Shown: positions 22,956-35,545 of the stretch, in pieces
How the letters are laid out: each line of letters starts with the position of its first letter
Numbering within the stretch: the first letter of the stretch is position 1
Assembly: GCA_900660155.1 (NCBI GenBank)
Contig: CABFPE010000030.1
Span: 584,535 to 648,534 of the forward strand
Reading direction: 5' to 3'
Source of the DNA: Hofstenia miamia
Taxonomy: Eukaryota > Xenacoelomorpha > Acoela > Hofsteniidae
DNA length: 64,000 nt
Program-made: the position numbers and the translations under genes
The notes under the pieces: model-generated
What the model was told of the DNA's origin: nothing
The model's database searches: none
The model's input: the letters and a program-made list of their open reading frames with translations, nothing else

Positions 22956-25900
22956 GTCCTCTTGCATACAGTATCTATGAGAGATAGACCGCTACAACTG
23001 TACATTTCTTCACCACACATAAACACGATAAATACTTTTTTCTTTTGAATATGTCATGTATATGAATTAAATTTAATTTTATTCGTGGCAATTACTCTAA
23101 AATAATTTGACCTTGTAATTTATTTGGATTTATTTCATTAGCATTGGAAAGTAATGATAATTTTTACTGAAATTAAAAAGCTTTTAAGTCTAATTAAAAT
23201 TGTTATTAACCGATATATACATAATCAATTAACGTCATTAGCACCACCCACATATTCACACTCCTTATTCATATTTCTTTTAAATGTCTTTTGATTGAAT
23301 GCGATAAAGAGCCTTAAATTATTCAATAAGATTCAGATAAAATATCTGATTAATCCATTTTAAAGTTTTATTTGTGCTATGTCAATGAAAAAAGGAAGGG
23401 CCGCAAACATTTGAAATCGGCTTTATCAATTGAAGCGGAAAGGTTTCGTAATTGTTATCAAAACAACAAGCCCCATTTAAAACCAAGCTGAATTGTGATT
23501 TCCACACTAAGCTTTCTAAATTCATCCATTATAATCAAATAGATTCAACCCTATTGTTTATTGTAAAATGGCGATTTCCTTTAATTACCGCCCGTGGGAC
23601 AATTTCACTATAGCAAAAAAGAAACCTAAATATTTCTTAATCATTGACAGAATATTTTATTAAAATATATTGAAGATCTGTTTAAAATGAGTTGGGTCTT
23701 ATAATACACAAATTTTCGTATTTAAAATTAATGTCTGATGCCATTTACAGATACATCTTGGTCTAAAAGCATTAGGCTTCAGCGGTATGCAATTTCTACA
23801 TACGGTACGATAACAGTATGGTAACGGTATTTCACAGTAGCTTGCTGAAACGGTTTTTCGTCAAAAAAAACAGGGTTTGGAGAAACTTTTGAACGCTTTT
23901 TAATATTTAGATTATGCTTTAGAAACACCAGTTCAGTTGTGATCAGGTGAATGTCTTTCACGTTGGCCAGTCACAGTTTCACTCATTTCGTGTGGAGGCT
24001 CCTCGTCAATGTTGGTGGCTTTAACTGTAAATAGCGTCCGTGTATTTTCTCTGAATTGTCCTTTGACTTCATTTTAATAATGAAGTTCTTGGACAACAAC
24101 CCACTTGAAATTTGTTGTTCTACAAATGAAAAGATCTTAAGACAACATTTGGACGTAACTGCTTCGAAGTAAAATTGAATTTATTTTGAATACATCTGAT
24201 AGAGAAATTCTTAAAGCATAAACATATTTCTTATGTCAATTCCCAATGATATGCACTGTTACTGGAAACTGATAGTAACTTGTCATAATCTAATTACATT
24301 TTTAATCTTCAATATTATTAATTGCACCGATTGAATCCTTGAGTGCTGGTGTATATATTATTGAGTTTCTTTTTTCATAAATACTTAAGGTCATGGCAGA
24401 GACTGGATATATCTACATGAATTGGTAAAATGCTATAAATATCACTAATCAACATAGTGAATTTGCAAAAGGTTAATTTTGCTACACAAAAACTCTTAGT
24501 TTGGAAGTTTTAAATCTGTTAACACTCGAATATTGCATAAATCCCATTACATTATTAAATTCATTAATGAAATTGGATCCGTAGGCAGGTATTTCCTAAA
24601 CTTCTGAATAATTTGAAACAAAACTTACATAAGCAGTAATACATATAGATATTCTAAAATAGAATTTTCATTCAATAGTTATCAATGAAGAAAATTCCGA
24701 ATTGGTCTCTAAACCGAAGCATGGACAAACACTAACTAAGAAATTTATTTGAAATTTGGCTTCACAAAAAGTAAATTTATCAAAATAGTAAGAAAAACAA
24801 AAGCATACCTATATTATTTGCAGAAATGACTGTTGTATGTGTCCTAACAACTGTTAGATTTTAATTGTAGAAAAATAACAAACCTGTAAAAAAAAATTTT
24901 TACAAAGAACTGTATCGTCAAATCAGGATTTCGTCAACGATTATTGATGCTTTTTTCTTGAAACTGGTAGAGGATGACTTGCTAAGTGATTTTACTATCC
25001 ACTTTTTTTTTCATTTCACAAAGTACGTAGAGCATTGTCACATTTCTATTTATCAAATTAGGCTATAAATTATATGGTCGAATAAACTATTTGTCATTCG
25101 CATGTCATTTGCGACTTGCTTTACATTTAGGGTCGTGGTACATTAGTTTTGTAAAGAAGGTGCTAGTATGTTTTCAGAGTGAATAAATATGAGACTTGGC
25201 CCATTAATTAGAAATAGATTCTCATGTTTAGTACTACTTTTAGATAACTGATAGCATTCTTGCAAACACTCACAACGCCTTGATATTTGCATTGACAATT
25301 TGCAATCTACTCTGAAACAGGTTAGTTTTTCAATATTTATGAACTGGCTATTTGACAGTTTTCTCCTGTAAAATACTCATAATTTGAAGAATCTTTTAAA
25401 TTATTAACTCTTCAACCTTAATAACAATGCTTACCATTCACTTTTGCAAATTGCTTCTCAATTTTCAAAAACGATATTTTCTATTCAAATATCATGACGA
25501 TAATTGTTTCATTTTTAAATCATTACAACAAAACTTAATTTTTTTCATGCGACCCCACCTGACACAGACGTACAACGTTTTCCAAAAAAAAGTAATTCAA
25601 ATGTTCGTGGGCAGGGTTGATCTGCATGCAACTTTGCAGAAACATTGGGTTTCTTGGCCTAAATATGTCAGGGGGGGCTGAGACCATAAATGAGCAAACT
25701 TCGAAGTATTTTTAATAACTTTTACAAATTTTTTGTAATAACTGCTACTATATCAACCAATTAAGACTCTGATTGGCCTGAACTTCATGTTCAAAAATTC
25801 AGCTAATTTATGTAGTAGAAAGGATGAAAGTTTTTAGAATGAAATAGGAAATTGCGCAAGTAAGAGGATCAATCAAAATTTTATCAATTATAAAATACAA

Positions 25901-27019
25901 TTTTTATTATGAGGAATATATAACAATGCATGTATCTTAGTATCATCTGTCTTGTTGATAAATTTTAATCTATGATATGTGGAATTCTAACAAACTCATT
26001 TTTGTATATATTGAAATTAATTCGCAATTCTTGAAAAGGAAATGAATAAATTTTGAAATGTTTAGATTATATTTGATAAAATTAGTGTCGCTTCCATCTA
26101 ACATGAAATAATTTTAAAATTCTAAACGCAATCCATTGTTTAAAGCAAAGTTTAATGCATATCCCACTAAATGTCATTAAGAAACACATTCATTGCTTCA
26201 ATTACTTTCTATTTAAGTGGATGTTTGGTGACAGTGCAATTTTCCATTTTATTGGCTTTAGTTTTAAGATGAACTTAATTTCAAAAAGGTGTGAAAGATG
26301 AGTAATTTTTCTTGTAATTGACTGACTTATTCTTTCATATTCAATTTAGAGGCATAATGTATTTAAGACATTGATATTTAAAGCACAAGGTCAAGTGCCT
26401 TGCTTGCTGTAATTTTGTATAATGTTGCAAATGCAAAGCGTGATTTTATGAATTACATCTCGAGCAGTATTTCTATATTAGTTTGTCGATTTATTTTAAA
26501 AAAGCGCAAACATTGTTTTAGGGCAGTAATTTCCTGTTTTTTAACGCTATCTTTGATGTTAAGTTCAAAGTTGCGCATAAATTGTCGTCATCGAAACTCT
26601 ATTCATTAATGTTGCCTTCACCGGAAGTTTGTAGATGTAGGACGGAATTCATAAATTGAGAAGATATATTTGTTTTCCGAATATATTATGTATCTAGCAA
26701 ATTTAGTAGCAGTGCATTTAATATTCTTTACTTACCTATAAAACTAATGCTGAATTCGTTCAGAAAATTGGTGCTTTTACAGTCCCTAAGCATCGCCGAA
26801 ATTGCAATGCGCTGTAAATAAGGCAAATAGTCTTGGCTGTGTCGATGGGGTGATATTTGCTTCATATTTTAAGCAACTCTTATTAGTACATAGTTATTTA
26901 AAATAAGCAAGTCGACTTATCTTGAAGAATAAATTTGTTTTCAAGAACCATAAAATTTAATCTGAATTTTGCATGAAAAAATTGTGGGCATTGCTATCAA
27001 CTTTATTCTCCACCAGAAT
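22956..27019. other. AT-rich DNA, little recognised
   Basis: Contains a patch of ACGGTA/GGTAACGGTA motifs at 23800-23835 of the kind seen in decayed hAT-type ends, and a G-run at 25672-25678. Frames at 25427-25681 and 26400-26609 show no domain. Nothing else was supported. Confidence 0.4.
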
Positions 27020-27480
27020 AATTACGGTGTGCTCCTCAGAAATGGACTTGGGTCGAGGAGGGTTGAACTGGGCTTGGGCCGACGAATTGAAAAAAAACGG
27101 GACAGAAGTTTCCAAAATAGCTTACTTTTGCGGAATAGTGCTTGTAAATCAACCAAATTGCAGGGAATTTTATATAATTAATATACAATGTGTTGAAGAA
27201 CACAATTAAAAAACAAATTTTACATTTGCTTTTTTTGTATGTCACTTTGACCACTCTGGTCACAGGCATGCATTTATTAGTATTTCTTTAAAATATATTT
27301 ATTATTACACTTCTAAAACTGAATCGAGCTTCATCAATTTCAGTGTGTATATTACCTCATAGGTTTCTAAAATAAAATTAAAGAAATGTTCTTGTCAAGG
27401 TTCTTAATATGGGCCTCAAATGGGCCAACTGGCATTAATTTAAGTGGGCTGGGCCGGATTTGGACAGGGTGCTAAAGTTT
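27020..27480 (+). mobile_element. Decayed DNA-element fragment with GGGCC-rich edges
   Basis: The left edge is rich in TGGGCTTGGGCCGAC and the right edge in GGGCTGGGCCGGATTTGG, bracketing AT-rich sequence. An internal segment, 27101-27210, recurs inverted at about 39162-39270 (shared TATACAATGTGTTGAA and AAATCAACC). This suggests a dispersed family. The ends are not proven inverted, so the boundaries are approximate. Confidence 0.4.
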
Positions 27481-27919
27481 CCTATGCCATGCCGCGTCAA
27501 AATTTTTATATGCTCTTACTATTTGATTTCTATAGCTAAAGCTTATGGTTACTTTCTGAAATTTATGCTTCATATAGATTTTTTTGAAATTTCTGACTCT
27601 CACTCTGACGTACATGTATATGTTTTAACAAATTTAGTTCAAGAAGCTTCGGGATCCGTTGTGATATTCGGATCACCAAGTGGTTAACTTTTTGATGCTC
27701 TCTTTTTAATACGTAGATCACATTCAGAACTACACAATTTAAATATAAATGAAAAAATATATTACAATTTATACCGAGGAAAACATGAAAGAAGAATGTA
27801 TTGAATGGCGTGAACATGAAGGCAATAGAAAAAATATGAATTAAACATAAAGTGTTCCTGAACTGTAAAACACAGTTGCCATGAGGTTTCTTGGTAATTT
27901 CATTAGAAGATTGTCCAGC

Positions 27920-28134
27920 CAGGGGCGTACCCAGGATTTTCTGACGGGGGGACATCATCGTCATTACACAATGCGGGGTGAGGCCCCGCGAATATTTACC
28001 CTAAAAATGCATTTCACGATTTAGATTTTAAATTTTTCAATTTCTTAAGAAAAATTTTTTGATTTATCCAGTCAAAATCAAATTTGGAAACCTGACGGAG
28101 GGGACATTCCACCATGCCCCTGCCTACGCCACTG
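27920..28134 (+). mobile_element. Intact hAT-type MITE with perfect 8-bp target duplication
   Basis: A 215-bp element with ends CAGGGGCGTACCCAGG and, on the complement of the right end, CAGTGGCGTAGGCAGG. It is flanked on both sides by TGTCCAGC (27912-27919 and 28135-28142). The 8-bp duplication and the CAGTGGCGTA-like terminus fit hAT elements. No ORF. The perfect duplication implies a fairly recent insertion. An older copy lies at 3180. Confidence 0.85.
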
Positions 28135-28142
28135 TGTCCAGC

Positions 28143-29739
28143 AAGATGGTCTATACATTCTTATGAAATATAAAATATAATATTAATCGGTCGGAGAAAC
28201 TAATAACTCTTCCAGCCCTACTTTTTCCAATTTAATATAAACTTGCCACATTGTGCAAGTACGCTTTCAAAACCTTCATCAAAGATAAGGTCCCGGGACA
28301 GATAATTATTAAAATCAGATGTCTTATAAAAAAGTCATTATTTGCATGATAAATGAACAAGTAGTGAAGCATTATCAAAACAATCACCATCTCCTCCTTG
28401 TTGGGAGGACTAAATTAATAAAACTGCCGCCAAACTTCCATAAAGTCGAGTGTTGACAGCATTCATTAGGGAAAATTGCGAAACTACTCTCAAAGTTTGT
28501 AATTGAGTTCGACAAGATACTGTTAGTGGAAGTCAATTTATTAATGGATCTAGATAGTGTTGCTGATAAAAGGCAGCAGTAAATCATTTTGTTGATATGA
28601 GTGAAGAATTCGTTTTATAATAATAAAATTTCAACTCTGTTGTGCATTTTACGAAGCACTATTGAATTTTAGGGGGCAATCTAACTGTGGGAAGAGAGGA
28701 CATAGGAGCTTTAGTGGAGCAATTTATACATTCATCACAAAACGCAATCAAAATTTTGTCTGAAAATTTCTAATATGGTGCATAAAGTTGACACTGAAGC
28801 AGATTTTCTTCTTGATAATAATTTGAAACAAGATTCTTGACTTTTAGTATATCTGCAAAAAGTAACATTTTATCATTTTATGTTCAATATCTACAATTTT
28901 ATTGAGTCGAATTTGACTCTTGCTGCCATTCTACTTTTAACAGTTAAATAATTAAGTAGACGTGAAACGCTAAGCATTATAATATACTACCACGAGCACT
29001 GCTACTTCCATTAGACTCTATTGGAAAAGATGTGATAAATCATATTCAAATATAATTACATGCATATTGAAAAGAAATGCGCAAGGATGCTGGCAATAAA
29101 TGCATTAGGTATTTAGATACAGCATGTTAAAAAGCGAAATTAGATTATAAATGTTCATGGATGATCCTTTAGAATTTGACTTTTAACTGCTGAAGGTAAT
29201 CTAGCAACTGTCGGTTGAGGATATTTTGAGAAGATTAACAATTTATGTCAATATTTCAATGGAGAGAAATCACTAAATAACTTACTCGAGAAAAATAACA
29301 CAATTACTTGAGAACACGATGACCTTTTCTAGAAACTGGATTCTGTGACATTTCCAAGTCTCATTTATGTCAATATCATAAATTACTATGCAATATTGTA
29401 GAATTATCAAGTCCAGATATTCGAGATGCAACGTCAGAGGCAACATTGAGCTTTACTTTAGGTGGTCAATAATATTGAGGTCTGAACAGGGGTAAATCCA
29501 TTCTAGGGCACGGCACTGGAACTACAGCAGAAAACATGATTATGCAATGGTAGGATGAACCACTGGTGAAGTACATGCAAGGATGGAGATACACATGCTT
29601 TTAAATAAAGTCACTTTCCCCTGACTTGAACGTGAGAAGAGAAAATTTCGCTTTAGCATAAACAGTATAAGCTTTTCTAATATGTGAACAAAAATGGTGG
29701 TTCAGAAAGAGAACGCTAAATAAGATTCAAGATGTGATC
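28143..29739. other. Unassigned DNA with coding-like patches
   Basis: The plus strand at about 28395-28580 gives GKIAKLLSKFVIEFDKILLV and LLMDLDSVADKRQQ. At 28670-28770 it gives NLTVGREDIGALVEQF and HSSQNAIKILSENF. At about 29485-29560 it gives KSILGHGTGTTAENMIMQW. The composition looks protein-like but stops interrupt it, and no family was recognised. Possibly a decayed gene or element ORF. Confidence 0.25.
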
Positions 29740-29990
29740 ACAAAATTAAGGATTTGCTTAGGTAGAAATGAAGATAAAAAAGGCCTTCAAACTTTTCGAC
29801 ATTGAAAGTTGTCGCAATTGTAATGGGAACAATCCACATAACTGTTAATATCAGTCTGTAAAAAGCCAATACAGTTAGTTTGTAGTCATCAGCATACATA
29901 CAATTGTATATCCTAGATATATAATTAAAATAGGATTATTTCAATATAAGAGCCTTGAGAACTATCACTTGACTTGATTCGGGATATATA
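29740..29990 (-). mobile_element. LINE reverse transcriptase fragment (YADD region)
   Basis: The minus strand gives SSQGSYIEIILF, then in a shifted frame MYADDYKLTV, then INSYVDCSHYNC. The order matches RT block 4 (PQGS.LGPLLF..YINDI), the catalytic YADD box (Y.ADD.K) and the following dc..lq region of CR1/jockey-type LINEs. The catalytic YADD is retained, but the frame is broken at least twice. Confidence 0.55.
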
Positions 29991-31166
29991 TATATCATAA
30001 TTTTAGAATAATGTCCAGAATATAGGGACAGATGAAATACGTATAGTTGGAACATCGTTCATTGTGAAATCCCAAAGGATAAATTCAGCTACATTATTTT
30101 CTATGTATCAATGGTTCCTCCCTAATTTTGAAAATACACTAACCAATGCATTCATTAAAATGTATGTTGTCACTTTTCAAATTGTTTATTGATATCATGT
30201 TTATCTAACTTTTGTAGTTAAAAATGCCTAAATTATGTTATAATAGCAACACTAATTAGTTCTTTTATTGAAGAAATTTCTTATTTAGTATTGAGAAATG
30301 ACACAAAATTCATCTTTCTTATTTTGCAGGGTCACCATGCCCAACTTCATTGTTTCAATTCTAATGCATTGTTTGAAATGAGCATTCATTCTTTATGGAT
30401 AGCATTCATATTAAAATTGTAGTTCAATTGGCCGACACTGCTTTAATTAAGACGAGATGGGCTTTTCAATCATCTACTTAAAAGAGAAAGGAATTACAAA
30501 TATCCTGACAGAAAAGCACCGAAGAAACAATACCATAAATTTCATTTTTGAATTGGTAATTCAATGTGGACACGCATCATGCTAAATAAAACGTCCCAAT
30601 TAATAACATAGGGAGTTATTTATTAATTTAGATGCATTGTTTTTTATCACTATTTCATTCTTTCTTCATTATTTCAAATTTCACTTTCTTGGAATTTCAG
30701 CAATCTAGTTCCAACGGTTTATGTGTTGTATACATTTATTGATTGACAATAGCATACGTTTTTCTCATTACTATATATATTTGCAAACTGTTAATCTAAT
30801 AGTAGATTTTACTTTCTTAGTGTAATATTGTCATTCTGAACATCTATAATGGTATAATGATTTAATCATGCATGTAGAAGTTGTCAGTTAAAGTCATATC
30901 GAATTGCAAACTTGAACGAAAGACTACATGTTAAGCAAGGTAAAAAGAACCACTACAAATTATTCTATAATAATTAAATGTGTGTGTGTGTGTGTGTGAA
31001 TGACTGTGTAATGGTGTTCAGTACATTAGATGATAGTTTCAAATGCTTGGGGTGTGTAACTGTCTCCAAATCTAGGTTACATTGTATTAGAGTTAAAGGA
31101 AAATTAGTGATAAACATTAATAATCAATATTGTAAAATAGTATACGTGTACATTTACAAGACTATA
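29991..31166. other. AT-rich DNA with a short (TG)n at 30979-30998
   Basis: No feature beyond the TG microsatellite. Confidence 0.45.
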
Positions 31167-32081
31167 TACAGGGTCTACATAAAGTCCCTTTCTAGTAAAG
31201 ATTCTATTTCAAGGCAAACTATTTATTCTTGCTTACTTATGTAAACAGGAAATGAAAAAGCAATAACTTTTTAACACAAAAAACATACCGAAACCAAATA
31301 TAATCAGAAATGTCCTCCATTACTGTCAATACAAGATTGCCACCAATTTTGTATATTGATAAACTTATTCCGTAGCGTTTTGGGTGGGATATTATTGATT
31401 GCATCAGTGATAAACTGTTTCAATTGTTCTATGTTTTGGGACTTTTGGCTGTAAACATCTTCTTCCACTGTTTCCTACAAGAAGAAATCAAGGGGTGTCA
31501 AGTCCGGGCTTCTCGGGGCCAAGCAATTGGCCCATTGCTTCCGACGATCCATCTATCATAAAATTTTCTATTCAGATAAGCACGAACTTGCAATCCCCAG
31601 TGGCAATTTTCCTGTTGGAAAAGAGTTTTAAGACAATCCATTTCTGGAACAGCATAGTTTTGAAACATTTGAAGATAGGACACAGTTGTGATGGTTTGTT
31701 CTTCAAAGAAAAAAGGCCTAATTACACGATCACTGTTGACTGCACACCAAACGTTTACACCAACACTTTTCATAGGAACTTCTTCTATGACATTAGGACC
31801 CCAAACAACAGCATTTTGTGAGTTGACTTTACGGGAGAGAGTGAATTTAGCTTCATCTGAAAAACATAAATTTTGAATGAAATTTTCATCATTGGCAAAT
31901 CACAACTGCATTTCTTCACAGAAAATTTTTTTTGGCATGTAATCATCTTGCAGTAGTTGGTGAACTCTTCTGATTTTGAACGTTCTCATGGCAATCTCAT
32001 ATTTCAATACCTTGTGAATATTTCAATGGGGCATTTCTAATTAATGACTTTACTAGAAAGGGACTTTATGGACACCCTGTA
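31167..32081 (-). mobile_element. Deleted mariner-like element with 34-bp TIRs
   Basis: TIRs TACAGGGTCTACATAAAG (left) and TACAGGGTGTCCATAAAG (right, complement) continue with TCCCTTTCTAGTAAAG, about 34 bp with three mismatches, bounded by TA. The 915-bp element encodes on the minus strand only the catalytic part of a transposase. It reads FSDEAKFTLSRKVNSQNAVV, then GVNVWCAVNSDRVI, then FQQENCHWGLQVRAYLNRKF, then (after a 1-base slip) RSPDLTPLDFFL. The second catalytic Asp, normally in FQQD, is Glu here. The helix-turn-helix N-terminus is missing, and stops and slips occur. The last Asp lies about 39-40 residues after the second acidic residue. Non-autonomous; it could be mobilised only in trans. 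Confidence 0.85.
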
Positions 32082-32469
32082 TATTTACTTTTTCTTAAAT
32101 ATTATTATTTTTATTATTATTACTATTATTAGTATTTTGTACGTCCTGAACGATTTTCCGTAATTATTGAGTTCTCTATCTATGAATCCCATAGATAGAT
32201 TTATAGCTGCTTATTAACGTGCTTGAGTTTCGAAATCATCTTGTAAATATTTCTAGAGAAAAACAGAGATGTTCGCTGTGTACTATGAGAAATTGCTTCA
32301 AGTGTCCGCTTTGTACGCCTTTTTTGAATTTTCCGTAGAAGAGAGTGAATCCTATTATAATTATAGTAATTATTACAATTATTAGCATTATGTTATTATT
32401 TTATTATCAATTTTCCTTCTCATCAAACTACAAGGAATCTGAGAGCTGTTTCTAACAACGCTACTTTCT

Positions 32470-32735
32470 ATTCTATTGTCTCTTTCTTCTTTGATCATTC
32501 TAACTCCTCCAATCATCTCTTATGCCTCTGGCTTACTGTTGCTGATCCTCCAAATCCTACAAGGACTACTTCGAATTTCCATAATCTTCCCATTTTCTCT
32601 GCCAACTCACTGTATTTGTTCATCTCATCCTTCTCGTTTCATTCTGAATTTCTGTCATTTGATACTTCTGTATTTGTTACTGTTTCCATTCTTTCCTCTT
32701 TATAAATCACTACTATATCTGGCCTCCTTGCCTCA
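32470..32735 (-). mobile_element. LINE 3' ORF remnant with TAA-rich tail
   Basis: The minus strand gives RPDIVVIYKEERMETVTN, then KDEMNKYSELAEKMGRLW, then KFEVVLVGFGGSATVS, then KVALLETALRFLVV. This matches in order the RPDIVV.DK, EK..KY.eLA.E...LW, V.VVPVVIGALGTV and ALLGTARILR blocks of LINE C-terminal domains. On the same strand the downstream sequence (32340-32420, also 32098-32140) is rich in TAA/ATT trinucleotides, as expected of the 3' tail of such LINEs. Same clade as 3913-4312 and 12783-12960. A few stops interrupt it. Confidence 0.65.
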
Positions 32736-32904
32736 TCTCAACCACCTTTCTAGTGAAAAAATTATTAAGTTTTTCAATGGAAATCCGATTTTTCAAGAAC
32801 TTTAAAATACCTAGTGTTTAGATGATAAATACCTCTAAAACTCATGGCAGCAACAGTTTCAACCATTTTGTTTTCGGTAAATATACCACCTAAGTTCTGT
32901 CTAG

Positions 32905-33260
32905 ACCCTAGTGTTTTGCGTGCAGCCCGTAGCCCGCAGGCATAGGACGGGCGGGTAACGTGCATGAAGTCAATGGACAGGCACGGTCATAAAATATTTT
33001 CCCAGACATTTATCTGAACATTTGCATATGTTTCTTTTAAAGTTTTTACTTAGGTACATCTGTACAAATATAAAATACCTTGCAAATTTTTGTCTGATGT
33101 CTTTTTATTAGAAATCAGACTCATTTTAGGTCACTCGTCTATAGTTAATCGGCGGTCGATTTATGGCACAGTCGAGAACGGGCGAGCGGGCATCGGGTGG
33201 AGAGGGTCACATGGGTACACTAAATTTTTCTATCCGCCAAACACTACCAGATATACGGTG
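32905..33260. other. GC-rich patches, probable decayed DNA element
   Basis: Two GC-rich blocks, with AGCCCGTAGCCCGCAGGC and GACGGGCGGGTAAC near 32920-32960 and GAACGGGCGAGCGGGCATCG near 33175-33200, bracket AT-rich sequence. They stand out from local composition but show no provable inverted ends or ORF. Confidence 0.35.
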
Positions 33261-34500
33261 CGCAAAGTCAGATTCGCTGGGCCATAGAAACCCTCATAAA
33301 TTGTAAAATTGTCTAGGTTTTTTAGTGTAAATTGTAATCTCAAGATTGCTTGTAGATCATTCTCATTTAATTGAATTCGGTAATTTCGTTTGGTTTATAC
33401 TCGCAGTATTTGAAATTCTATGTGATATTTTGCAACCTACGTTTTTGCGGCATTTGTTTATTATTTATTTGATCAAGTTCATCAATTTTTTCAATGAGAA
33501 TTATTTTGCCAATGCTTTGCAAAACGAACTTCCTTTAGGTTAAGAAGTCATAATGTTTTCTTTGACATGCGGAAAAATTGTATTGAAAGAATTCCACAAA
33601 AAGGGATAATTAAACCCAAAGTGCAAGAAATCGAAATCCTATTTACTCTAAATTATTATTACGTCATTGTGACAGTACAATTCTCAAGATTTGGCATTTC
33701 TGAACAGATAGTCATGTTTGATTTGGTTATTGATTTAATCAGTAAAGCAATGTAATAAATACAATGTAATCATTGATAATTTTTAGCAAATATTTTCATT
33801 TTGAAGAACAACAAAATCTTTGTCTCAATATGCCATGCTTGTTTAGACAACAGTAAATTTACAAACATTTATTGTTATGAAATTGTTGCCTTCTAAAATA
33901 TTATTACCTACCTGAATTTTGTTACTGGCGACAATTTGCTATTTTAAGATTCAGTTAATACGAACTATATCAAAAGAATTGTTTTTTACTTTACATTTGA
34001 ACAGTTTCGTCGTAGTGTTATTAAAATTATAGGGGTGGTGCAATGCAGGACAGTAAACTAAGGGCCTCAAAATGTGATTATGGGAGAGTGGAAAAAATCT
34101 TTTTGATGTTGTAGGGTATTGAAAACAGATGTTACACATGAATATGATATGAGCAAATTTCGAGATATGCTATTTAGCAGTTTAAAAACATTTGAAAAAA
34201 AATGCTATGTCTTAGCAAACTTAAAAATTGTAAAAACACATGCTGAAACAGTAGTGAATCAAATTCAAATACATTACATATTGTATTGAAATACCAAAAT
34301 ATGCCCTTGACATCGAAATGTCTATGAATTTTATCAACTCATGGGCCCAGGCTGGGCCTCCTATATAATTATATAATTAGCTGACCTATGAGCCGGAGTG
34401 GTGTCTCTTCACAATTACAGTATTACGGCCATGTTTCTTGCTTGTAAAACCAAATGTATGATATCATATAAAACAGCCATTATTGTCCCATTGCTGGCTT
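33261..34500. other. AT-rich DNA, nothing recognised
   Basis: Short frames only, without domain similarity. Confidence 0.45.
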
Positions 34501-34995
34501 GTTGATTGGATATATCGTCTTACATTATACTATATAATGGCCGAAAGCATTATATCGTCATATATTGTTTTATATATATATATATATATAACCGAAAGCG
34601 TGATTTTCCTATATTTGAATGTGTCATACATCGTCCTATAGTGTCCTATATATGCCCGACTGAGTCATATGTCTTATGTATATTCTAAGAAATCGAAGTG
34701 TCTTTTTTTAATGTTACTACGAACTACTGATGGAGTATAGTTGCTATCGTGAATTCCGGATATTACAAAATAGATTATACACATCTCATGACCTGCAATT
34801 AAGTAACTTTGCGGATTTGATTCAGTTACAAGTAAAAGCATATTAATCAAATTGCACAGTTTTTATAGATTATTTTTTTTTAAATATGGTAGTTAGCTAA
34901 TGAGTTTGGTGTATTCTATACTAATACCTAATCCGGCAAATTAGCTAATACGCCTCCTTTCAGGTCTTGATGATAGCGGATCAGTGATTGTCAAC

Positions 34996-35033
<38 letters not shown>

Positions 35034-35545
35034 TCATTTTGAAAATATAGGCCTTTTAAAAGTATGCAGACGGCATGTGTTGAGTTTAGAATTCATCACT
35101 ACTAAAAATAGCCTGTTGTAATATGAAAGTGGTCTATGTTGAAATTCAAAACAAGTAATTTTAAAATTTTGATGGAGCTCTGTTATTGAGCTTTTTATCG
35201 ATTATGAGTGCAAATATAGACCCATTTCGAAGCATAGTAAAAACAATACAAAATGTGATTTTTTTAAATGAGCCAATTTTAAATTATTTGGTCGATATCA
35301 ATATATAACTATCAATCGACGATTACTTGACACATTTCTATGCTATGGGACAAAAAACGTTTGAAAAAGTTGCCTTGTAGGTTTATGGAATGAGCAAAAT
35401 ACTGAAAGCGCCTTGCCTGGATTGGGCTGAGAAAAGATCAAAATTTTGTGGGCTGCCCATATAAGCCATGGGCCGCATTAAAAAATATAGGTGGGACCGA
35501 AATGGGTCTGGATTTCAAAAACTTGGCCCATGTCCCGCCCTGGTT
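34330..35545. mobile_element. Possible decayed hAT-type element with GGGCC-rich ends
   Basis: The left edge reads CATGGGCCCAGGCTGGGCC. The right edge (35400-35540) carries TGGATTGGGCTGAG, GCCATGGGCCGC and CTTGGCCCATGTCCCGCCCT. Read on the complement, the right end begins AGGGCGGGACATGGGCC, which resembles hAT termini. Inside lie degenerate 40-50 bp repeats around CCGAAAGC (34540-34600) and two TA microsatellites (34571-34591, 34999-35031). The outer ends and target duplication are not established. Confidence 0.35.
34999..35031. repeat. (TA)n microsatellite
   Basis: Thirty-three bases of uninterrupted TA. Confidence 0.95.

Noticed and set aside
27563-27964. 133-codon minus-strand ORF
   Set aside because: Its first part is the complement of the hAT-type MITE at 27920, and the rest has no recognisable domain.
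32476-32805. Hydrophobic 109-codon plus-strand ORF
   Set aside because: It is the antisense shadow of the LINE C-terminal domain on the minus strand.
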